Shown here one piece after another: positions 47,300 to 57,949 of a stretch of 64,000 nucleotides of DNA. Numbering within the stretch: the stretch's first letter is position 1; every line of letters begins with the position of its first letter. Source of the stretch: Tetracentron sinense (lineage: Eukaryota; Streptophyta; Magnoliopsida; Trochodendrales; Trochodendraceae); assembly GCA_015143295.1 (NCBI GenBank), contig CM026554.1, positions 30,951,531-31,015,530 of the forward strand, read 5' to 3'. The translations under genes were made by a program, and so were the position numbers. A model generated the notes under the pieces. That model made no database searches. It was not told the DNA's origin and saw nothing but the letters and a program-made list of their open reading frames with translations.

Positions 47300-48403
47300 G
47301 ATATGATTTTATGGTATCTTGTAGACCTACAGTTGTTCTAAGTCACATGGATACATCTGGACATTGTATCCCTCTCTGACTTACACATGGTTAGTTCCAT
47401 AAGATGGTGTGATGAATCTAAATCACAAAGAGAATGGTCTCTTGACTAGCATGTGTGTATGAGTAACATGTATTTGTATTGAACTGGATCGACTAGTCGA
47501 TACCCTAGAAATATACTGTCTAGTTGTATCAGGGTGATCCATTTGAGAGATTATCCATAAAAGAGGTCGACATCTTCTCAATTATTTGTATATGTAACTT
47601 CGAAGTAGCCAATCGTCAATGTCTAATAGCGGACTAAATACAGGCTCGATGAGTTATGTACGCAATACTTAGTGTATTAACATTCAACAAAGATTCCACC
47701 ACTCCGCAATGGAGTATGATATTGAGTTGATACTTGTCAGGCTGGACTCAGAAATCCAACTGGTGCTTATCAATAAAATGGTTTTATCGAAATGATTATT
47801 TTCTAAATATATAAAAATCATAATTTTTCTTCTTCTAATTAATTTCAAATTGTTTTTGAAAGTTCAGTTTAATGAAAAGTATCAAGTGATTGAATTCTTA
47901 ATATATTTCCAATAAAAAATGAATTCCCAAAATAAGCTAGGGACTTGACAGTATAAGATATTGTCCAATAAGCTTCTACGCAATATTGGTTGGTGGATGA
48001 ACCAAGGTTCTAAATGTCGATATCGCTCGACATGTCGGAGCCGCGGAAAAAAGATATATCGGAAGATATATTGTTTATCGGTGATTTTTAGAAAAATGAG
48101 AAAAAGATGGAATTTTGCAATGAAACTTCAGGAAATATTAAAATAGATGTTAATACACCTTTTAGAATAAAAACATTTTAAAAAATAATAATATACATAA
48201 GAGATACAATGAGAAGAGAGTAAAGATATGCGCTAACGAGTGACGATAATATATGATTGATTGATGTTTCATTAATTTCTCAATCAATCATAAATTAATA
48301 ATTTATACGATTCAGAATAATACAAACATACATTAAATTGAGTGTATAATAAATCAATATTAATTTTTGTCATATAATATAATTTCTTATAATGCACAAT
48401 ATT

Positions 48404-48408
48404 TTTAG

Positions 48409-48441
<33 letters not shown>
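48404..48441. repeat. (AT)n microsatellite
   Basis: An uninterrupted AT dinucleotide run inside the 1.9-kb hAT-type element. Similar shorter runs lie at 31994-32013 and 37962-37977. Confidence 0.9.
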
Positions 48442-48445
<4 letters not shown>

Positions 48446-48599
48446 AATTATGTACTAAAAATAGTATGTTAACTTATAAATTTATAAATTAACACTTTAA
48501 CTTATAGATTTTTGTACTAAAAATAGTATGTTAATTTATAAATTATAGCTATGTGATTACTGATTAATCAAAGTGGTAGTATATTTTGTTTATTTTTTA

Positions 48600-49140
48600 A
48601 AAGCCTTTATGGGTATAATCTTATTACCTATAAATAATTTTGAAGTTATAAAATATTAATAAGAAATTAATAATTTTTTAATATTACTAAAAAGCCATTA
48701 TGGGCATAATCTTATTACCTATAAATAATTTTGAATTTATAAAATATTATTAAGAATTATTAATTTTTTAATATTACTAAAAAGCCCTTGTAGGCATAAT
48801 CTTATTACCTATAAATAATTTTGAATTTATAAAATATTATTAAGAAATTATTAATTTTTTAATATTACTAAAAAGCCCTTATGGACATAATCTTATTACC
48901 TATAAATAATTTTGAATTTATAAAATATTATTAAGAAATTATTAATTTTTTAATATTACTAAAAAGTGCTTATGGGTATAATCTTATTACCTATAAATAA
49001 TTTTTAATGTATAAAATATTATAAATAATTTTTTTTAATATTATTAAAAAGCCCTTATGGCATAATCTTATTCTCTATAAATAATTTTTAATTTATAAAA
49101 TATTATTAAGAAATTATTTATTTTTTAATATTACTAAAAA
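48600..49140. repeat. Six-unit ~91-bp tandem array
   Basis: Units begin with aagcc(c/t)tt at 48601, 48692, 48782, 48873, 48964 and 49049. Each has taatcttattacctataaat and then taatattactaa. Spacing is 90-91 bp except the last (85). It lies within the hAT-type element. Confidence 0.93.
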
Positions 49141-49189
49141 TAATCAAAAGAGAATATTAGTAACAAGGAGTAAAGTTAGCATTATCCTT

Positions 49190-49380
49190 ACAACACTTAA
49201 AGGTTTTAACAGAGAGTGAAGTTAGAAATACCTTGACCTTGTTAAGTTTAAAACAGAGGGATGTTAGCATAACCCTTATAAGGGTTCTTTAGGTTTAAAA
49301 CAGAGTGATGTTAGCAACCCTTATAAGGTTCTTGAAGTTAAAACAGAGGGATGTTAGCATAACCCTTATAAGGGTTTTTA
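49190..49380. repeat. Short tandem array with internal palindrome
   Basis: About four units of 45-60 bp, each with aaaacagag(g/t)gatgttagc followed by the palindrome aacccttataagggtt. Units begin near 49205, 49251, 49297 and 49341. The first is the most diverged. It precedes an exon-like block. Confidence 0.85.
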
Positions 49381-49399
49381 AGTCTTCGTATTCTTGAGA

Positions 49400-49561
49400 A
49401 GAAGAACAGAACCCAAGCAAAAAAAAATCCAACGTGCAGAGCTCGAAAAAGGGAAGAGGGGAGAGGGATAAGCTCGACTTTGGCATCTGGGGATCTAGGG
49501 CTTTTGCAATCAGCGAAGGCAGCAGCTCAGTCCTCACGGCAATGGCGATGAAGCTTCACAG
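49400..49561 (+). other. Exon-like block captured in the hAT element
   Basis: A GC-richer purine block leads to atggcgatgaagcttcacag, immediately followed by a strong donor, GTATGT (49562). That is the look of a first exon: 5' UTR, ATG at 49542, seven codons (MAMKLHR if the last is completed downstream). A T-rich stretch follows as in an intron, then the subterminal repeats. I cannot name the source gene. It may be a captured host exon; coding is unproven. Confidence 0.4.
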
Positions 49562-50175
49562 GTATGTACCCTCTTTGGTTCTTCCTTTCTTCCTTCTTCT
49601 TTCTTCTCTCTCACGTCTCAACCATTTTTCCTTTTTTTTCTTCTTCTAAATCAAGATCTGAGGACTGATTTCAGTCCATGAGTTTTTATTTTTTGGATGG
49701 CTACTACTGCACCTTTGAAAAATTTGGGTGTCAAGTATTTCGGTCAATATCGGTGAGATATCGACGACATATCGTCGATATCACCGATATTTCAGCGATA
49801 ACTAACGAAATCATGTAAAAAATTCCTTACAACATATAGATATGTCGGCAAGTGCCGATACCGATAAATATCGGCGATATATCGCCGATATTTTCAATAT
49901 TTAAAACCTTGGGAAGAACTGATTTGTTTGTAAATGTTTGTAATTACTAATTAGAGTTATTAACATGTAATTCTCCTTTTATGGAGGTTTAATTACAATG
50001 CTTTAATAGACATTATTACCAATAGTGGAAGTCCAAGGGTTTAGAGGAAATTCTAAATATCTAATGGAATCATTTATGGAAAGTGTTTCCTTGTTCTAGT
50101 GCAATACTAAAATATAAAGCATCGGGTCACACAACCGGAAATAGAAAATCCCTTTCAAATCCTACACACTAGAAT

Positions 50176-50577
50176 TGATGCAGTACCATCCCCACGGGTC
50201 ACCCCAACACTCAGGGTCCCGATGTGGGTCGGGCCCAATTGAGGGTACTCGGTCCGGGACGTTTGCCTAGGCTATATGTTAAAGGTTTAGATTACGCCCT
50301 TCCCATCAATAGCAACTTTTGGGATCAGTGGTTGGTTGGTCCCTGCATCAGGTGGTATCAAAGCCTAGGTCTCAAGGTCGAGCCTTCTCGAGTGGGAGTG
50401 GATGATGCAGTACCATCTCCACGGGGTCGCTCCAACACTCGGGTCCCAACGTGGATCGGGCCCAACTGAGGGTATTCGGTCCGGGACATTTGCCTGGGTT
50501 ATATGTTAAAGATTTAGATTGCGCCATTCCCATCAGTCACGGCTTTTGGGATCAGTGGCTGCATCTATCCTACATCA
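50176..50577 (+). mobile_element. TRIM element (miniature LTR retrotransposon)
   Basis: A 402-bp unit of two 175-bp terminal repeats (50176-50350 and 50403-50577), each starting TGATGCAGTACCATC and ending CATCA, around a 52-bp interior. The interior starts with ggtggtatcaaagcc, a near match to the tRNA-Met primer binding site. The flanking 5 bp are AGAAT / GGAAT. The repeats differ at roughly one site in seven by eye, so it is old. Non-coding, as TRIMs are. No 5S-like sequence, so it is not the Cassandra type. Confidence 0.85.
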
Positions 50578-51243
50578 GGAATCTTCTTAAGGTAATTAAA
50601 TTAATTAGGAATTAAATTAATTGATTGTCTCCATGAAATATGATATTGCTATATAGTATAGCAAAGCTCTCATTCATATATGATATGGAATAATTAAAAG
50701 GATTAGGGAGTACAAGAGTGGGACCCACCAAGGGTAGGACGTCCCACTCTCTCCCTCCCTAGCCTAATCCAATTAAGAATTAGATATATTTGGCTATGGG
50801 TGTATGAAAGTGGGAGAGGGTGGAATGTCCCACTCTCTTCTCATTCTCACTTACTAATTTGGAATTAGTTAAGTTAGAAGAAAGGAATCCTAATCTACTT
50901 TGGAATTAGAAAGGAATCCTAATCTACTTTGGAATTAGAAAGGAATCTTAATCTAATTAGGGATTAGAAAGGAATCATAATCTGATTAAGAATTAGAAAG
51001 TCCTAATATAATTAGGAATTAGATGAAACGTAGGAATTTTTAATTGTGAATTAGAATCCTAATCTAAGAAGAGAAGTCTACTAATAATTTCCAACACCAT
51101 CTAATTAGATTAGAAGGACTTAGATGATAAAAGGGAGACTTCCCTTTAATGGAAGGAACTAACCCAAAACAAAAGAGTGTTGGATGTCCACTATTCTACT
51201 AAGCTAGAGTGGGACGTCCAACCCCTAACCTCTTAGTTTGGAA

Positions 51244-51659
51244 CAATGTTACCTGGTTCGTCAGTTCGAGTTCGGGTTCGCAATTCGCCACTCTAGTGTG
51301 AAACCGGTTCGCTAGGGGTAGGATGAGATAATTCGTTTCTCAGTTCGCTTAGGCTCTTTAGTTTGGTTCACTAGCTTAGTTCGCTTATATAATATTAATA
51401 AATATATATTTTAACCACGTAAATAAATATATTATAAATACTTATATTTAAAAAAAGCATGAAAAAATATGTTTTATGGTCGGTTCGCGAACCCAGAAGC
51501 AAAATTCACCAAACTTAAATAACAAATTCGCTGAACCCAAACAAAAAGTTCACCAAACCTAAGCTATTGGGTTCGGGTACGGAGTTCGCTCATTTCCACA
51601 AACCGAACCGCGAACTGGTTCGCGGTTTGTTCTAGTAGGTAGCGAACTAGGTAACACTG
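51244..51659. mobile_element. hAT-type MITE with perfect 8-bp TSD
   Basis: A 416-bp element with ends CAATGTTACCTGGTTCG and CGAACTAGGTAACACTG and perfect 8-bp repeats GTTTGGAA (51236-51243 and 51660-51667). ggttcgc/gcgaac motifs are dense toward both ends. No coding capacity. Confidence 0.92.
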
Positions 51660-51724
51660 GTTTGGAACGCCCCTCTCACCCATCTCCATACTTGGACGCT
51701 CCCTTCTCTCTCCATAGTGTGGAT

Positions 51725-52376
51725 GTCATGACCCGTGTTTTAATTACAAGAAATATGAGGATTAAATTGTCAAAAAGGACATAGAGAGATTATTTACAAA
51801 GAATGGAGGGTACGATAGACATTTTAAAGATTTAAATGTTAATTGAAAAAGAGATATGGATAATAGGGTTATATCATACCAAGGATGCATGGAAATTATC
51901 TTTTAAAACGAAAGATATTAGTCATTTGGTTGTAAAGGTGATAGAGTCATTTTATACCTAAGTTGCATGGAAATTGCCCAATAAAGCATAAGGTATACTG
52001 ATCAAAAAATAATAAAGCATAGGGTATTTAAGTCTTTTGACTCATTCCTAGAATCTATATAAACCCCCATACCCCACCCTCATTTTCTTTTTCAATTTGG
52101 TTCTTCTAAGTCCAAGAGAGAGAAAGGAAAGGAGAAAGAGAAAAGGGGAGAAGATAAGAAGGAATTGTGAAGAAAATTGGGGAAAAACTCTGCATAGGCA
52201 AGATAATCAATCACTCCGTTTTGATAGTATGTATTTTGATTGAAACTGTTAAATTGTAATTGTTGGTAGGTATTGTAATTGTTACCATGTATTGAAATTG
52301 TTAGTATGTATTGCAAATGTGAGTATATATAGTAATTGTTAGTATGTATTGAAATTGTTCGTATGTCTTATAATAG
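51725..52376 (+). mobile_element. Partial gypsy-like LTR (LTR6)
   Basis: Starts TGTCATGACCCGTG, a common plant gypsy LTR start. A TATA-like ctatataaac lies at 52055, and a GA-rich stretch follows as in an LTR leader. At 52230-52375 there are tandem 'gtatgtattgaaattgtta'-like units. It breaks off at the LINE 3' end (52377). No target repeat available. Fossil. Confidence 0.5.
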
Positions 52377-54378
52377 TTTTTTTTTTTATCGGTAAGCAGG
52401 TGAAAATATATAGAAGAGCAAAAATAGCATACAGAAATACAAAAAGGGTTTACAAGTGAGAAAACCCAAAACAAAAAGGAAATAAACAAAGATAACCACA
52501 ACTAGAATCTCCCACCCAGAGAAAGAGAGAAAGGAATCTGAAGCTAGAGGAAACCCCAACTCCTTAGGCCAATAACTCTCCCACCTCGTCCCCAGTACTT
52601 CGAATGACCAACATTCAAGAATGAGCCAACGGATGCGCGAACAAATAAGAGAGACCGAGAAGGGAGAGTTGTCGAATACTCTTCAATTTCTCTTTTTCCA
52701 GATGCACCACGAGATAGCTACAGGAAGCATTCTCCAAATAGTATTCCGCACATCATCTTCCCACCCCATAAACCAGCAAGATAAGAAGTTAAGAAAACCC
52801 TAAATCTCCAAATAGTATTCCGCACATCATCTTCCCACTTTGAGGAGGACAAAACCCTAAATCTCACTCGCTATTGGACAATGCAAGAGCAGACAATCCA
52901 ATGATTCTTCCGCTTGCAGGCACATATAGCAACAATTTGTCATCCTCCATCTTCTACTTTTCAGATGATCACAGGTTAAAATTTTATTCAACGATGCATT
53001 CCATAAGAAAAAATAAACCTTAGAAGGAATGCCAGGATTCCAAACCAACTTGTCAGGAAAATAACCGAGAGGAATTAACTCTAAAGAATGTAATAGCGAT
53101 CGAACTAAGAATCGCCCATTGTTGCCTCTAGACCAAACTCTCTCATCTCTAACCTGAGGGCACAAGGGAGAAGACTCAAGGAGAACAAGCAACCTGCTTA
53201 ATTCCTGAAACTCCCAATCATTGAGCGTTCGTCTTAATTTTGGGCACCACACCCTCCTCGCAATACCTATCTGAAAATAGCCACCAACTGAAGCTTCCTT
53301 ATCTATGGCTAATCGGAAGAGGCTCCCAAATTCGTCATGTAATTTGCCTGGCCCACACCACACATTTGACCAAAATCTAACCTCAAGGCCACTGCTGACC
53401 TCAAACCTAACATAAGGCAATACCAAACCAGCAGCCGACATAATCCCCTTCCACAACCCCACCCCATGATGACCTGTAACATTCCTAGGAACCCAACATG
53501 AGACTTCACCATGTCTGGCTACAATAACAGCCCTCCAAAGACTCTCCCTCTCCTTACCAAATCTCCAAACCCATTTCCCTAATAACGTCTTGTTAACTTG
53601 AACAAAAGGCATTAGGTTTAAGCCCCCGCCTTTCCTAGACCAACAGATATCATCCCATTTCACCAAGGGTATTTGAATGCACCATCTTTCCCATGCCAGA
53701 GATAATTTCTCAGTAAGCTCTCAAGGTAAGAAGCAATTGACTGAGGGATTATGAAGGCCGACATGAAGTAGATAGGCAAGCTATTGAGGGTACTCTTGAT
53801 GAGAGTAAGTCTCCCACCCTTTGATAGAATAAAGGATTTCCACCCCAATAGTCTGAAAGTAAATCTCTCCAACACCGGGTCCCAAACTGATTTGGATTTA
53901 AAACCGGACCCTAGAGGCATACCTAAGTAAGTAGATGGGACACCCTAGGCAATGTCAAGGACAACTCCGGCCCCCAATATCTCAGATTTAGACAAGTTAA
54001 CTCTCAAACCTGAGACCGCTTCGAAGCATCTAAATAGACATCTAAGGTTGAGCAAATTGTTGCGCAATGTCGCATAAAAGATCAGGGTATCATCCGCAAA
54101 CTGAATGTGCGATATGCGAAGATTATCCCTACCAATAGAGAAGCCTTCAAAGAAAGGACCATCCGCTCTGGATAGTATCCGGCTCAAGGCTTCGGAAACG
54201 ATGATGAGGAGAAACGGGAAAAGGGGATCTCCCTGTCTCAGCTCCCTATAGCATTTCAAAAAGCTCACCAGACTACCACTGAGAAGAATAGAGAATGACA
54301 CAAATGAGATACACTGCTTCATCCAATGACACCACTTGGGGCCGAAGCCCATTCTTTTGTGATTCATCCAATGTGATG
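52377..54378 (-). mobile_element. 5'-truncated L1-type LINE
   Basis: Minus-strand LINE. The poly(A) end is the T run at 52377-52386. Reverse transcriptase pieces: ELRQGDPLFPFLLIIVSEAL and ISHIQFADDTLIFYATL with the catalytic FADD (54367-53945). The next open part (53920-53660) has GGRLTLIKSTLNSLPIYFMS, and the last (53666-52857) has the RVT zinc-binding domain (VWNPGIPSKVYFFLWNASLN, then the Cys/His end CYMCLQAEESLDCLLLHCP). The endonuclease and ORF1 are missing. A stop near 53945 and a frame shift near 53660 separate the three parts, so it is inactive. No target repeat found. Confidence 0.9.
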
Positions 54379-55547
54379 CAATACCGGGTGATTAGATAAG
54401 TTATGTTGCACCTCACTTTAATGTGATCGAAACTTTCAAAATCTTATTATGAGATGTGCTTGTAAATTGTGTGAAACACTTCTCACACTATTGACTAGGT
54501 AATTTTTTGTCGCTTAGGATTTAGGAAATGCATCTTATGCATAACCAGACCAAAAAAAATCAAATTCCTATGGAGTGAGACATAGTTTTTTTAAGAACTG
54601 CTGTTTTTCTAGCAATCTCTCTTACGAATAGAATAATCATTAGTTTCAAGAAAAAAGGCATGCACGAGCAAAGCCTACCTGGTATATATATTGATGAAGC
54701 CTGGAAGCAATAGCCTTGAATAACTCAAGAGATCAAACTCAATTATTAAAATCCCCAATTGTGAATTTCATACAGAGGGTATTTTGGTAAATTTTAGTCA
54801 TCCAAATTTTCTGAAACTTTAAAGGTGGATTCTAGATGACAAAAAGTACCTATGGGGCAAATCTGAACTTAATACGATAAGAATTGACCTCTAGAATAGT
54901 TCAAAGTGACAATGGCAATTCAGTAAATTCTCTGCAACTTTCCAATAATCCAGAAAATTGACACTAGAAAATACCCAATTAAAAATTGCTATTAAGTTAC
55001 CCCAAGTAAAACTCCTCAATCAATTTGATAAAATTCAATAAAGTGAAGTCGATTGAACCCCTAATTATTTTAAGAGAATACTAGAGTCTCAACTTTCCAA
55101 TTTGATCTCTTCAAATTGAACATAACAAACCCTAAGGATGGATTCAATATGTAAGGCAGCAACCTCTATACATGTGCAGAATTCAAATCTGATAGAAACT
55201 ATTAGATATCAACTCACCTATGAATTTCGGTAATGTAGAGAAGAGCTTCTTTGATTAATGTTGAATCAATCACACAACTAGGTATGCAATATCAAAATTC
55301 CACAGTAATAGCAAGAGGAAAGCTTTTTTCAACCAAAAGAATTAAGTCTCATTCTTATTCGGTCCTCAAAAACTGACTACAAAGTGGTATGGCTACCTCT
55401 ATATATAGAGAGTCAAAAGATCTTTTAGAATACTATTCTAACTCAAACTTGGAAACAAAACCATATCAGTAGACTCTAATTCTCTTAACTAATTTAGGGA
55501 ATATTCTATTCCTACAACAAAGAGATCTACCATAATTAAAAGCCTGT
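54379..55547. other. Repeat-derived, no gene seen
   Basis: 54780-54910 matches 29925-30060 in inverted orientation, so it is part of a dispersed LTR-like family. The rest is AT-rich with scattered similarity to LTR leaders (ctctatatatagag at 55395). No ends defined. Confidence 0.35.
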
Positions 55548-55690
55548 TAATTTTTTTTAATCGATAATCAAGAAGATATAATAATCAAAGGAGATGAACA
55601 ACTACAAAGAAAAGAGTTCACAAGAACATAAACTCAGAAAACAGAAGGAGAGAAACAAAAGTATGTGAAGGACCCCCCACTTAGAACATA
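55548..55690 (-). mobile_element. Possible short LINE 3' tail
   Basis: A T run followed by aatcgataatcaag and an A/C-rich stretch with 'caaagaaaagagttcacaag'. This resembles the 3' end of the LINE at 52377-52500 (tatcggtaagcagg, gggtttacaagtgagaaaac). Probably a strongly 5'-truncated copy. Confidence 0.4.
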
Positions 55691-55948
55691 AGCTTCTGAA
55701 GACCCATCTAGAATTTACTATTTATAGTAAAAAAAATTGATTCTTAACTAGACTCTTGACTTAAGCCCAAAGTAAGATGTACAAAATTAAGAGAAAATAA
55801 TGGTCCATGTTGTACGGCCTTAAGCTATTGGGTCCAAGTATTGCCCACAATAGAAAACTTGAAATTTCTTGGGCTTCTTGTTAAGGCGATTCAGCTCCTT
55901 TATCATATATACATCAATACATGAACTAAAGGGGGGGAGTAAACAAAC

Positions 55949-56289
55949 CATTACTACGATCAACCCCATCCCAATGTCGCCCTGGTCTTATACCAAAACG
56001 GTTTGGGGCAGCATCTAATCTTCTTTTTATCCAACTGTGACTAGGAATGTCCTGAGGAATTATAAATCCTGATTCTTTCATCTTCTCCCCATCCCCCAGA
56101 TCTTCCAAAACTGGCTCAGAATGCTTTCGCTGTAAAAAAAAAAAGGACAAAAAATTAAAGTATCATTTAACACCGTCAGTAGTTGTAAAAACTACTAAAG
56201 CATGTGAATTATTTACCTTGACCAAGAGTGCCATAGGATCACCCCATCTCACCCTCTCCTTCAGCATGTTGTCAAGTTCTGGATCATCT
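55949..56289 (-). pseudogene. Two spliced exons of BUD13 (partial gene)
   Basis: BUD13 belongs to the RES complex that helps splicing and retention of unspliced RNA in the nucleus. The minus strand has exon 56289-56217 (DDPELDNMLKERVRWGDPMA then LLVK, ending before GTAAAT). After an 87-bp intron with a good acceptor comes exon 56129-55949 (KMKESGFIIPQDIPSHSWIK, then NRFGIRPGRHWDGVDRSNG, ending before GTTTGT). The two join in phase 0 with no stop. This is the conserved C-terminal region. I could not find the following last exon or upstream exons nearby. The exons look well kept, so this could be part of a live gene with long introns reaching out of view, or a recent gene fragment. Filed as partial. 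Confidence 0.8.
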
Positions 56290-56461
56290 CTGCAAAAAGA
56301 ACGTGCATTTATGAGATCGTTATAATCATAAGAAGGTGAAGCACAAAAAAAGGAAAGAAAAAAAACATTTCATAGCAACATTAGAGAACAATAAAATGAT
56401 TCGCTCTGTAGATGGGACAATCCAGCTTATTAATGTACTGACCATAAGGAAACTCAAAACT

Positions 56462-56733
56462 AGGGGTGTCATTTGTCCATATGTCAGGCTGAAGCCAAAC
56501 CTGATTACATAGTTGGGCGGGCGTGGGCCTATGCTATACTTCTAACTGGGCTGGCCCGGCCTGATAAGGCCTGTTTAGTAAAAGACCCTAAAAATTACAA
56601 TTTTATAGCCTTTGAGATGTTAGTTGGGCCGGCAGCATATTAACTGGGTCAACTCAGGCATGTGCCGGCCCAAACTCGGGTATCAACGTCAACTCGGGCA
56701 TGTGCCGGCCCAAACTCGGCTCGTTGATACCCC
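56462..56733. mobile_element. hAT-like MITE (TAGGGGTGTCA ends)
   Basis: Ends ctaggggtgtcat and tgatacccctac. Interior is rich in gggcc/ggccc. A ~43-bp unit with gcatgtgccggcccaaactc occurs twice in tandem (56658 and 56699). Same end type as 31791-32202. The target repeat is unclear. Confidence 0.6.
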
Positions 56734-57949
56734 TACTGCAAAGTCAAAACCAATGATTTTAAAAATCAAGCATATTACCATATTCACAACAGGGATCCTT
56801 CAAAACCTCATAAATAGCAAACCACTTCACAAGAAAAAAAGATATGAAGAGCGTTTGTCAAAAGGGATGGTATTATTTTGTCTGTGAAGAAGTTTGACAC
56901 CATTATTCTACAAATCATGTCAATTACAGTTGCAAAAAAAAATATGGGTGTACACAAGTACACAACTTTGTATCCTAACAAAAATTTAGTCCAGGTACAA
57001 GCATCTAGAGCTTTTGCTTATTTGTAAATGTCTTAAATAGAAGAAGAGCTTTGTCCTTTCTTCTTCTTCTTCTTCATTCCATCTGCTCTTCTCTCAGACA
57101 TACTTATAGTGCAACATGTATCATATCAACTTGATTTGCTCCAAACTTATGTTAACTATTTACTGTCTTTCTTCTATTCCTGGAATGAAATAATGCTTAT
57201 TCTATTGGAAGTGCAATCCTTTTTCATTTCTGGAGTAAGGAGTTCCACAGCTCTCTTAATCGAAGTAAGTTAAGTTGCATTGTCAACTAATTCACCTCTT
57301 CTTGATTGGTGGTGATATTTGGATATTTTTTTGATTCTTTCATTATTTGGGCTATTAAATTTAGATTCTGTGATTTTTTTTTTTGGTTTCTCTGTGTAAT
57401 TTGTTGGACTATTCCTGGTCCCAGGAGAGATAAGAGCTCATAATCCCCTTACAAAAGGTACACATCCATGAATGCAACCTTCCCAAGAATGTCCTTTTAC
57501 TCCTAGTCAAAATCCCTCTCTCCAAGGGTTTTAAATAAGGGGAGAGAGCTCATCTACTCAATTTGAATCCTAATATGATAAAACCCATTTCAAGTTATAG
57601 CAGAAATAGGAAAGTGCAACCTTCTTAGGAATTGTTTGCAATGTCTAAATTTCAAGTCTACTTGTCTATACGTCTATTATGGGTAGACGTTTTCACGTTT
57701 TAGATCGTTTGGTAGCGTGTCTACTTTTTATAGAAAAAAAAAGACAAAAAGACGCGAAACGTCTAAAATATAAATTTAAGTTTTTGGTGCTTTTTGGGAA
57801 AGAAGAGCGCGTGTTTAGTAATGGTGTTTAGTAAAATAGAAATCTAAATATGATAAAACTGTTTAAAATAGCAATGTTTTGGTTTATTAATATTTGAGAT
57901 TGTTTTTAGTAATGGTGTTTTAGTAAGTGTTTAAAACTTGTAGTAATGG
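56734..57949. other. No gene identified
   Basis: AT-rich DNA with a (TTC)n run near 57058-57078. The part from about 57400 on may already belong to the LTR of the Copia relic. A region rich in 'acgtctaa / ttagacgt'-like blocks at 57640-57780 may be a small foldback element, but ends were not defined. Confidence 0.3.

Larger units (their letters stand above)
48003..49911. mobile_element. 1.9-kb hAT-type element with minisatellites
   Basis: Ends CAAGGTTCTAAATG and TATTTAAAACCTTG, flanked by GGATGAAC / GGAAGAAC (7 of 8 alike; 47995-48002 and 49912-49919). Subterminal regions have repeated tatcggcgatat-type motifs in both orientations. The interior holds a (AT)n run, a ~91-bp tandem array, a ~50-bp tandem array and an exon-like block (49400-49561). 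No transposase. It lies in the Copia-like LTR relic. Confidence 0.8.
45255..51724 (+). mobile_element. Copia-like LTR relic broken up by four insertions
   Basis: Related, in opposite orientation, to the LTR at 2825-4976. Shared landmarks include the start TTGGTAGACATGTATGCCC, taacactgtaggaaaa at 45388, gatatgatttta...cttgtagacc at 47300, the ggttcttcctt-like and ggaattagaaag blocks, and the 'cgcccctctc' end. Its own sequence is 45255-45442, 47300-48002, 49912-50175, 50578-51243 and 51660-51724. Tandem ~27-bp 'ggaattagaaaggaatc' units lie at 50865-51005. Insertions are LTR5, a hAT element, a TRIM and a hAT MITE. It gives way at 51725 to another LTR. Old fossil. Confidence 0.68.

Noticed and set aside
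50176-50577. Cassandra-type TRIM with 5S rRNA promoter
   Set aside because: No 5S-like internal promoter sequence in either terminal repeat.
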